The notes under the pieces: model-generated | Seen by the model: the letters and a program-made list of their open reading frames with translations, nothing else | Database searches by the model: none | Told to the model about the DNA's origin: nothing | Source: Methyloligella sp. GL2 | GTDB taxonomy: Bacteria > Pseudomonadota > Alphaproteobacteria > Rhizobiales > Methyloligellaceae | Direction of reading: 5' to 3' | DNA: 64,000 bases | NCBI RefSeq assembly: GCF_013341275.1 | Contig: NZ_CP054476.1 | Coordinates: forward strand, 2,054,988-2,118,987 | In this document: piece after piece, positions 58,067 to 64,000 of the stretch | Position numbering within the stretch: the stretch's first letter is position 1 | Layout of the letters: every line of letters begins with the position of its first letter | Translations under genes and position numbers: made by a program

Positions 58067-59515
58067 CTACTCGTCCGCCATGGGCGGAGACGGCGGACGC
58101 AAGCCGAACCACTTGTTCTTGACCGTGTCATAGTGCTCGAACGGATCGTAGTAAGGCACGTTCAAACCTAGGGTTTGTGCGTCCATCCGTCCGATCGAGG
58201 AGTACAGGGAGTACTCGGCAACCACCCGGTCGCGCAAAGCCTCCACCAGACTGATCTGCGACTGCAGATATTCCAGCTGGGCGTTCAACACATCCAGCGT
58301 GGTGCGCTGGCCGACCTGGGCCTCCTCGCGCACACCGGCCAGAGCGATCTTGTTGGCCCGCACGGCGGACTCCGCAGATCGGATCTGTGCGGTGGTGGAT
58401 TGCAGCACGCCCCAGGACGAGATCACGTCGGAATGCACCGCAAGCCGCGCTTCCTCGACCTGCTTCTTGAACTGGTGATTCTGCTCCTTGGCCTGGCGAA
58501 CCTGCGCGGCCACACCGCCACCCTGATACAGCGGCACGGTCACGCGACCGGTCACCGTGGTGGCTTCCTGATCGGTGATGGAGCTGGAAAGACCGAAATC
58601 CTTCTCGTAGCCGGCCTCGATCGAGACCTCCGGCAGGAGCCCGCCCGTCAGCTGATTGACGTAATATTCGGAGGCTTCCTCCTGATACACCGACGTTAGG
58701 ATCTGCGGGTTCTCGCCATCGCCGAGGGTCATCGCCTCGCTGAGGCTGGTGGGCAGCAGATGCAGGATCGAGGGCGGCTTGATCAGGTTGCTGGGCGGAT
58801 GACCGATCAGTTGTTCGTAGGTCGCCCGCGACTGCTTCAGGTCGGCCTGGGCGATGCTGAGCTCCGACAAGGCATCGGCATGGCGCGCCTCGGCCTGAGC
58901 GACGTCGGTCCGGGTGACCTCGCCGACCTCGAAACGGTCTTGAGTCTGCTTGAGCTGCTCGGCCAACACCTTGACGTTGTTTTCGCGCAAGCGCACGACC
59001 GCCTCGTTCTGCACGACGTCGACATAGGCCGTGGCCGACTGAAGCAGCACCTGCTGCTCGACATAACGCAGATATTCGCGCTCGGCCTGGACCGTCGACT
59101 TGGCGTTGCGGACGGCATTGAGGTTCTGGAAGCCCTGGAACAGCGGCTGGCTCAAGGTGATGCTGTAGCCATAGGGCCGGGTCACACCGTCGCCGGTCAG
59201 CGTCGAAACACCGCCCGTGCCCGTGCCGATCCCGACGCCGACTCCGGTGGTGCTGTTCTGGTTGAGGTAGCTCTTATAGGCACCGCCGAAAACTTGCGGA
59301 CGCATGCCGGATTTGGCGATGGACACATCTTCGTCCGTCGCCCGAAGCGCGGCGCGCTGAGCGTTCAATGTCGGATTGACGACATAGGCGTTGGCGAGTG
59401 CGTCCCGCAGCGTCTCGGCGCTCACCGGCGAAACCGGAAAAGCCAAGAGCACGGAAAGCGCAACTGCACCGTAGCGAGACAGGCGACGAGCGCCATGCCC
59501 CGCGCGAGATTTCAT
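58067..59515 (-). CDS. tolC: TolC-family outer membrane efflux channel
   Basis: TolC-type proteins form the outer-membrane tunnel for type I secretion and RND efflux. The ATG at 59513-59515 (MKSRAGHGARRLSRYGAVAL) is chosen because the next 33 residues form a good signal peptide; ATGs at 59533 and 59542 are in frame. The 482-residue mature-plus-signal product begins ETLRDALANAYVVNPTLNAQ, the OEP family start. Both helical repeats are seen (YGYSITLSQPLFQGFQNLNA and TGRVTVPLYQGGGVAAQVRQ), along with the RLRENNVKVLAEQLKQTQDR and GQRTTLDVLNAQLEYLQSQI segments. It is upstream of popZ in a conserved popZ-tolC-methyltransferase order. Confidence 0.95.
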   Translation of the reverse strand: MKSRAGHGARRLSRYGAVALSVLLAFPVSPVSAETLRDALANAYVVNPTLNAQRAALRATDEDVSIAKSGMRPQVFGGAYKSYLNQNSTTGVGVGIGTGTGGVSTLTGDGVTRPYGYSITLSQPLFQGFQNLNAVRNAKSTVQAEREYLRYVEQQVLLQSATAYVDVVQNEAVVRLRENNVKVLAEQLKQTQDRFEVGEVTRTDVAQAEARHADALSELSIAQADLKQSRATYEQLIGHPPSNLIKPPSILHLLPTSLSEAMTLGDGENPQILTSVYQEEASEYYVNQLTGGLLPEVSIEAGYEKDFGLSSSITDQEATTVTGRVTVPLYQGGGVAAQVRQAKEQNHQFKKQVEEARLAVHSDVISSWGVLQSTTAQIRSAESAVRANKIALAGVREEAQVGQRTTLDVLNAQLEYLQSQISLVEALRDRVVAEYSLYSSIGRMDAQTLGLNVPYYDPFEHYDTVKNKWFGLRPPSPPMADE

Positions 59516-59737
59516 CCGCCTTACCCGCCGCATACGGGACATGGCGTATTGTTTGGTCGCGCGACCCACGTTGTGGTCTCCTGCAAAATGAGACGCCCCC
59601 CGACCCTTTCTGCAGCCTGGAGCATAGAGCAGCGCGGCTGAGATGGCACACGGTCGTGGCACGAGAAAACCCGATTCTTGAAAAATTTCAAAGTGCTGTG
59701 TGAAGCCTGCAACAGTGCAGAACGAACGGAATACAGC

Positions 59738-60406
59738 CTAGAAACTGAACGTCGTTTCCAGCGAAAATCCAGGCAGCGGCTTGGCTCCCGCAGCGAATTG
59801 CGGGAGCTTCGTCAACGCGCCATCGGCTTTGACGAAGAGATTGGCCTGGCCCTGGCTTCCCTGCTGGATGATCCCGGCGATTCGTCCCCCTTCCTTGAGT
59901 TGCGCAGCTAAACCGTCAGGAACGGCGGGGACGCTACCACTCAGAAAAATAAGATCATAGGGGCCGTCTGCCGCAGCGCCTTGGGCCAGCGGCCCGGTGA
60001 CGATTTTGGCGTTGGAGATGCCCAGCGCCTGCATATTGGCGGCGGCGGTTTCGGCCATCCTGGGGTCCGATTCGAGCCCGACGACGGAAGCTGCGTGGCC
60101 CGCCAGCACCGCGAGGGAATAGCCGGTGGCGCAGCCGATATCGAGGATATGCTCGCTCTCGCCGATCTCGGCCATCTGGATCAGCTTGGCCAGCACCATG
60201 GGCTCCATCAGATAGCGCGTGGCACCGTCGGCGCCGGTTCCGGCCGGCACCGCGCCATCCATATAGGCGAGCGGCTGGGCCTCCGGGCTGACGAAAATCT
60301 CCCGCGGCAAGCTTTGCATGGTGGAGAGCAAGGTGCGGTCGGTGATCCCTGCCGTACGCAGCTGGGATTCGACCATGGTCTCCCGTGCATGGGTAAAGTC
60401 GATCAT
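59738..60406 (-). CDS. PIMT-fold SAM-dependent methyltransferase
   Basis: This 222-residue protein starts at the ATG at 60404-60406 (MIDFTHARETMVESQLRTAG). It has the SAM site LDIGCATGYSLAVLAGHA and the LPREIFVSPEAQPLAYMDGA segment of the isoaspartyl methyltransferase family. The TISQP substrate motif of true PIMT is absent; the corresponding region reads TRYLMEPMVLA. A second, canonical pcm is at 35.2 kb. This second copy next to tolC is conserved in Hyphomicrobiales and probably has another substrate. Confidence 0.88.
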   Translation of the reverse strand: MIDFTHARETMVESQLRTAGITDRTLLSTMQSLPREIFVSPEAQPLAYMDGAVPAGTGADGATRYLMEPMVLAKLIQMAEIGESEHILDIGCATGYSLAVLAGHAASVVGLESDPRMAETAAANMQALGISNAKIVTGPLAQGAAADGPYDLIFLSGSVPAVPDGLAAQLKEGGRIAGIIQQGSQGQANLFVKADGALTKLPQFAAGAKPLPGFSLETTFSF

Positions 60407-60638
60407 CTGCCCCGCTTTCGTCCCCTCATCGCGTCCGGAACTTACGTCTACGACCGGCCCGCCGAGCCCACGACGATGCGGCCTTAGCGCCCCCGCGCCG
60501 CTCCGATCGATCACGACCATAACCGCGCGCAGGGTTTTTGGCGATGATTTTGCGCCTCCCGCAAGAAGGCTTGTTGACGCAAGCGCGGCTGCGACTTACT
60601 AACACGATCTCTTGTCCCGCTTGCTTCGCGGGCATTTT

Positions 60639-60712
60639 GGCCACGTGGCGGAGTGGTGACGCAGCGGACTGCAAATCCGTATACCCCGGTTCGATTCCGG
60701 GCGTGGCCTCCA
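60639..60712 (+). tRNA. tRNA-Cys (anticodon GCA)
   Basis: The 74-base sequence GGCCACG...CGTGGCC folds with a 7-bp acceptor stem, T-stem CCGGTTCGATTCCGG, and anticodon stem GCGGA/TCCGT around CTGCAAA. The anticodon GCA (60671-60673) reads cysteine codons. The discriminator is U and the gene encodes 3' CCA. Confidence 0.97.
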
Positions 60713-60802
60713 TGTTCCCAACATCTTCGATCTGCGCAGCGGATTTGCCGCCATAGGCAGCGCTTCATGGGCGGTGCTTCATGGGCGGCGCTTTGCGCGC
60801 AG

Positions 60803-61066
60803 CTAGCCCGCGGCCTGATCGGGCTTGGCTCCCTCCTTCGGCGCGCGCCGCCTGTTCCACCAGACCACGAAGCGGCGGCGCCAGCGGCGCACGATGGGAA
60901 TATCCACAGACAGGATAAGGATGCCGAGGGGAATCATCCAGAAGCCCAGCACCGGCAGAAAGCCCAGGCAGCCGAAAACGATCAGCAAGACGCCGATGGT
61001 GATTCGCAGCAGCCGGGAACCGGGAAGATGGACGTGGCGGTCGCCAAAGCGCAGTTTGTGGGCCAT
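60803..61066 (-). CDS. PGPGW-like small membrane protein
   Basis: The ATG at 61064-61066 (MAHKLRFGDRHVHLPGSRLL) gives 87 residues. One long hydrophobic segment (RITIGVLLIVFGCLGFLPVL, then GFWMIPLGILILSVDIP) with a Gly-Pro-Gly break marks the PGPGW-type family of unknown function. The C-terminus is very basic (RRWRRRFVVWWNRRR). A TTG at 61078 is also possible. It is convergent with tRNA-Cys. Confidence 0.72.
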   Translation of the reverse strand: MAHKLRFGDRHVHLPGSRLLRITIGVLLIVFGCLGFLPVLGFWMIPLGILILSVDIPIVRRWRRRFVVWWNRRRAPKEGAKPDQAAG

Positions 61067-61267
61067 TATCGCTATCAACGCCTGTGGGGTCTGGGTGAGT
61101 TCCGGCGCGCCGGGTCTCCCCCCTTGCTATAGCCTCGCCGGATTGGCTGCGAAATCGGGTTTTGCATCTAAGATTTCAAGTTGATGCGTAAAGCCCTTTA
61201 AAGCGGGCGCGGCTTTTGCTATGACGCCCCTCTCGCGAGCGCGGATCGACCAAATCCGCACCGCTGT

Positions 61268-61343
61268 TCCCCGGTAGCTCAGTTGGTAGAGCAAGCGGCT
61301 GTTAACCGCTGGGTCGCTGGTTCGAGTCCGGCCCGGGGAGCCA
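61268..61343 (+). tRNA. tRNA-Asn (anticodon GTT)
   Basis: The 76-base gene has acceptor stem TCCCCGG/CCGGGGA, D-arm AGCTCAGTTGGTAGAGC, anticodon stem AGCGG/CCGCT with loop CTGTTAA, and T-arm CTGGTTCGAGTCCGG. Anticodon GTT at 61301-61303 reads asparagine. 3' CCA is encoded. A TATGAC hexamer at 61220-61225 could be its -10 element. Confidence 0.97.
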
Positions 61344-61556
61344 CTCTTCTTCTCTTCAAACAAGTTCGCTGGCTTTTGTTGCGAGCATAGTACAGGCGGT
61401 CCGCAATTGGGCACCGCTCCAGGCGCCAGCTACTTTAGCCAATTATCCGCACCCTTGTTTTGCGAGGCCGGCTCCGCTCTTGGCGGAAATTGGCTCCAAC
61501 ACTTGACCGATACACCTTATGGTTGCAATCTCGCCATTCACCATGTGGAGGATGGC

Positions 61557-61844
61557 ATGGCAACGAGAATTCGTATCCGCTGCATAAACAAGACTGACAG
61601 ATATAGTCCTTACGATCGCATCTCTCATGTGGGGGGCGGCACTGGCGACCACCGCTGGCGACAAACTCAAGAGCAAACAATCCGCGAGATTGAGAACGGG
61701 GAATATGAGTACTACGTCGAGGTGGACGGCGAGACGGCGGACGTTATTGTCGCTACGAAGGACGATCGAAAATACATTAAAACAAAGCCCGACGGAGAGC
61801 AGCCGAATAACCTTTTGAGCTTACCTGAGTGCCCCAAAAACTAG
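61557..61844 (+). CDS. DUF3892 family small protein
   Basis: The ATG at 61557 follows GGAGG at 61547-61551 and gives 95 residues. The sequence RIRCINKTDRYSPYDRISHV GGG, then TIREIENGEYEYYVEVDGET, ending KPDGEQPNNLLSLPECP, matches the DUF3892 pattern. No function is known. The gene is in lower-GC DNA, 210 bases downstream of tRNA-Asn, and could be laterally acquired. It has no neighbour on the same strand. Confidence 0.8.
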   Translation: MATRIRIRCINKTDRYSPYDRISHVGGGTGDHRWRQTQEQTIREIENGEYEYYVEVDGETADVIVATKDDRKYIKTKPDGEQPNNLLSLPECPKN

Positions 61845-61875
61845 CGTCCGCAGATATATATTGGCGGAGTTATAG

Positions 61876-62346
61876 CTAAGCGCACGCGGCGATCGCCCGG
61901 TCGAGCTCGCTCAGCTCCCGGATGATGGTGCCGCCGCTGGCGCGGATGAAATATTCCACCTGCAGATTGACGATGCCGCCTTCATTGTCGGCCGAGAGGC
62001 GGAAATCGCCGCGATAGCCGACGATGGGCTTTTGGCGGGCGAAGGCATAGCCGATCTCCGCCGCGGTGCCGCTATCGACGTCCACCCCGTCGAGCACCGC
62101 GAAGACCACATCGCAGCCATCGATCAGATCCTGATTCTTCCTGCCGATCTTCAGATTGGCGGCTTGCCAGGCGGCACGCTTCTGCGCGCCATAGGGCATC
62201 GCGGCAATGCGCGCGATCTCTTCATCCTCTTCCCAAGGATCGTGCAGCACATGGCCGAGCCGCTCCAGACGGGCGACGATCTCCTGCTGGTGAAAGGCCC
62301 GGCCGGCTTCGGAGAAGCCCAGCGGCCCGGCGAGATAGATTTTGAT
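61876..62346 (-). CDS. Nucleoside 2-deoxyribosyltransferase with apparent ATC start codon
   Basis: This enzyme cleaves and exchanges nucleobases on deoxyribonucleosides. Reading from an ATC at 62344-62346 gives 156 residues starting IKIYLAGPLGFSEAGRAFHQ, the family's normal N-terminus (usually MKIYLAGP). AAGGAG lies six bases upstream of the ATC, exactly where a ribosome site should be. The first standard start in frame, GTG at 62248-62250, would lack this conserved segment. The catalytic Glu region is VDSGTAAEIGYAFARQKP. The gene follows lysR by 19 bases on the same strand, so it may share its transcript. Confidence 0.85.
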   Translation of the reverse strand: MKIYLAGPLGFSEAGRAFHQQEIVARLERLGHVLHDPWEEDEEIARIAAMPYGAQKRAAWQAANLKIGRKNQDLIDGCDVVFAVLDGVDVDSGTAAEIGYAFARQKPIVGYRGDFRLSADNEGGIVNLQVEYFIRASGGTIIRELSELDRAIAACA

Positions 62347-62365
62347 GGTGCTCTCCTTCAGTCCA

Positions 62366-63268
62366 TCATTCGGCGTCGCACTGGGCGGTCTTCAGCCGCT
62401 CGATGAGCCAGCGGCCGGCGGGGCCGGGCGGGGATTGGCTGCGATAGGCGGCGACCATGGGCACGGTAAAGCCAGTGCCCGCCTCCTCCAACTCGATGCG
62501 TTTTAAGCGCCCGGCCTTGAGATCGTCCTCCACCACAGCCGCAGGCATGCTGCCGAAGCCGAGCCCGGCGAGAAGGAAGGCATGCTTGGCGCCGAGATCG
62601 GCGAGGCGCCAGCTGCGCGGCGAGTAGACGCCGAAATCGGTGCCGGCGGAGAGCGCCGAACGGTCGGAGAGCACGAGCTGGACATGCTCGCCGAGAATTT
62701 CGGTCGGAATCGGCCCATTGCGCTTGGCCAGCGGGTGCTCCGGGGCGCAGGTGTAGATCATCTCCACGCTAAGCAGACGCTCGCGGCTGATTCCCGGCGG
62801 CATCAGGTCGAGCGAGCCCATGATGGCGAAGGCGCAGCGGCCATCCAGCACCGGCTCGATCACCGCGCCCAGCGCCTCGACGTCGAGACGCAGCGGCGTG
62901 TTGGGAAACGCCTCCTGAAACCCGACCACGGCGCAGGTCAGCCCGCGAATCGGAAAGAACACGTCGACGGCGACGGAAAGCTCCGGCTCCAGCCCTTCCG
63001 CCAGGCCCTTGGCGTGGGCCTTGAAGCTGTCCATGCGGCGGGCGACGGCATGGGCCTCGGCGAGCAGCACCCGGCCTTGCGCGGTGAGCACCGGATAGCG
63101 GCCCTGGCGTTCGAACAGGCGCACGCCGAGCTGGTTTTCCAGATTGGCGAGGCTCTGGCTCACCACGGATTGGGCGCGGCCGAGCTTGCGGCCGGCGGCG
63201 GAAAAACTGCCCTCCTCCGCCGCGGCGATGAAGGTACGCAATTGATCGAGGGAAAGACCGTCGAGCAT
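62366..63268 (-). CDS. LysR-type transcriptional regulator
   Basis: The 300-residue product has the N-terminal winged helix-turn-helix ([20 protein letters not shown] and [20 protein letters not shown]) and a C-terminal substrate-binding domain of periplasmic-binding fold. The start is the ATG at 63266-63268. It is divergent from azoR; the shared region holds an inverted repeat with a T-N11-A core. That suggests control of azoR and itself. It is followed by the deoxyribosyltransferase gene. Confidence 0.95.
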   Translation of the reverse strand: MLDGLSLDQLRTFIAAAEEGSFSAAGRKLGRAQSVVSQSLANLENQLGVRLFERQGRYPVLTAQGRVLLAEAHAVARRMDSFKAHAKGLAEGLEPELSVAVDVFFPIRGLTCAVVGFQEAFPNTPLRLDVEALGAVIEPVLDGRCAFAIMGSLDLMPPGISRERLLSVEMIYTCAPEHPLAKRNGPIPTEILGEHVQLVLSDRSALSAGTDFGVYSPRSWRLADLGAKHAFLLAGLGFGSMPAAVVEDDLKAGRLKRIELEEAGTGFTVPMVAAYRSQSPPGPAGRWLIERLKTAQCDAE

Positions 63269-63287
63269 CTATCGTCTCACGCGATGG

Positions 63288-63304
63288 ATATTATCGAGAA
63301 ATAT
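63288..63304. promoter_or_regulatory. Candidate LysR operator between lysR and azoR
   Basis: ATATT-N7-AATAT is a perfect inverted repeat with a T-N11-A core, the LysR-family operator type. It lies 20 bases from the lysR start and 70 bases from the azoR start, in the middle of the divergent region. Confidence 0.55.
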
Positions 63305-63374
63305 AGTCTACCCCGAGAGGCTAGCGCTTCCTAAATCTGGTGCAAAGCAGGCGGACATAAAAGGAGAGAAGACC

Positions 63375-63980
63375 ATGAAACTGCTGCATGTCGATTCCAG
63401 CATCCTGGGCGAGAATTCGGTCAGCCGGCTGCTGTCGTCGGAGATTGTCGCCGCGGAGCGGGCCAAGCATCCGGGGATCGAAGTCACCTATCGGGACCTC
63501 GCAGCCAAGCCGTTCCAGCATCTTTCAGGGTTGCATCTCGCCGCGGCGATGGGCGCCGAGCCCGATGCTTCGATCACGGACGATCTTGCCGACGGGCAGC
63601 AGGCGCTGGAGGAGTTTCTGGCCGCCGATATCGTGGTGGTCGGGACCCCGATGTATAATTTCGGCATTCCGAGCCAGCTCAAGGCCTGGATCGATCGGCT
63701 GGCGGTGGCGGGCAAGACGTTCCGCTACACCGAGAACGGGCCGGAAGGGCTCGCCGGCGGCAAGCAGGTGATCGTCGCCTCCTCGCGCGGCGGGTTCTAC
63801 GGGCCGGAGACGGATATCGCCTTCCTCGATCACCAGGAAGCGTACTTGCGCGGCATCTTCGGCTTTTTCGGCATTACCGACGTCGTCTTCATCCGCGCCG
63901 AGGGACTCAATCTCGGCGAGGAGCAGAAGACCAAGGCAATCGCCGAGGCAAGAGACGCGATTTCCGCCTTCGCCGCCTAG
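63375..63980 (+). CDS. azoR: FMN-dependent NADH-azoreductase/quinone reductase
   Basis: AzoR is a flavodoxin-like two-electron reductase that acts on azo dyes and quinones with NADH. The 201-residue product starts [20 protein letters not shown] (the FMN phosphate-binding [11 protein letters not shown] loop). [20 protein letters not shown] and [15 protein letters not shown] are further family segments. AAGGAG at 63361-63366 precedes the ATG. Divergent from lysR, which probably controls it. Confidence 0.95.
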   Translation: MKLLHVDSSILGENSVSRLLSSEIVAAERAKHPGIEVTYRDLAAKPFQHLSGLHLAAAMGAEPDASITDDLADGQQALEEFLAADIVVVGTPMYNFGIPSQLKAWIDRLAVAGKTFRYTENGPEGLAGGKQVIVASSRGGFYGPETDIAFLDHQEAYLRGIFGFFGITDVVFIRAEGLNLGEEQKTKAIAEARDAISAFAA

Positions 63981-63991
63981 GCGGCGAAGGC
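63966..63991 (+). terminator. Perfect 26-base palindrome across the azoR stop
   Basis: GCCTTCGCCGCCT and AGGCGGCGAAGGC are exact complements with no loop base left over. The azoR TAG stop lies at the centre. No T-tract follows, so a Rho-independent terminator is possible but not typical. Confidence 0.4.
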
Positions 63992-64000
63992 ACTTCATTG

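Noticed and set aside
61268..61880. Searched for an integrated element using tRNA-Asn as attachment site
   Set aside because: No second copy of the tRNA 3' end and no integrase in the following DNA; only the DUF3892 gene was found.

Overview
The window reads as a chromosomal segment of an alphaproteobacterium, most likely of the order Hyphomicrobiales (Rhizobiales). The evidence is gene order and gene content. A cyclophilin-coaD-gyrA-(insert)-ssb-(insert)-uvrA order is present. A long co-oriented block dgt-argS-SPOR-nagZ-scpA-scpB-tatA-tatB-tatC-serS-surE-pcm-nlpD, followed by yajC-secD-secF, is present. A valS-popZ-tolC-methyltransferase block, a UPF0314/DUF2585 protein, an ExoR-like protein and a consensus CtrA box complete the picture. 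Most genes are GC-rich with long open antisense frames, as expected at mid-60s percent GC. No rRNA, phage genes, transposase or CRISPR array was found.

Layout. 1-9.3 kb: peptidyl-prolyl isomerase (cut by the window edge), coaD, an OmpW-like porin, gyrA, a PRC-barrel protein, a CDF metal transporter, a YceI protein, an acyltransferase and ssb. 9.3-16.5 kb: a MAPEG-like membrane protein, DUF2585, a PIF1-like helicase and uvrA. 16.5-19.0 kb: an AT-rich island with a SIR2-STAND anti-phage-type gene whose C-terminal part lies in another frame. 19.0-26.6 kb: repeat-rich DNA, ppk2, a beta-carbonic anhydrase, small envelope proteins, a potassium channel, an AAA ATPase and a GST. 26.7-33.1 kb: trmFO, a squalene/phytoene-synthase-family protein, secF-secD-yajC and a DUF815 ATPase. 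33.5-49.5 kb: the nlpD...dgt block on the minus strand. 49.6-54 kb: erpA, xthA, the ExoR-like gene and ilvD. 54-60.4 kb: valS, popZ, tolC and a PIMT-fold methyltransferase. 60.6-64 kb: tRNA-Cys, tRNA-Asn, a small DUF3892 gene, a nucleoside deoxyribosyltransferase with an apparent ATC start, and a divergent lysR-azoR pair.

How the genes work together. Three envelope-export systems lie close together: Sec accessory (YajC-SecDF), Tat (TatABC) and TolC. They sit with cell-wall and division factors (NlpD-like LytM protein, NagZ, SPOR protein) and chromosome-organisation factors (ScpA/ScpB, PopZ, gyrase). Several translation genes (argS, serS, valS, trmFO, two tRNAs) and genome-maintenance genes (uvrA, ssb, xthA, dgt) are interleaved. 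Accessory material consists of the SIR2-STAND island, small genes near the tRNAs, and at least nine intergenic sites carrying composite palindromic repeats.

The most notable observations are the frameshifted SIR2-STAND gene, the apparent ATC start codon, the CtrA box upstream of popZ, the prion-like Q/Y/G-rich domain on the SPOR protein, the histone-H1-like tails on both TatA and TatB, and a GC drop inside argS. All functional calls come from reading the sequence by eye; no database search was run.
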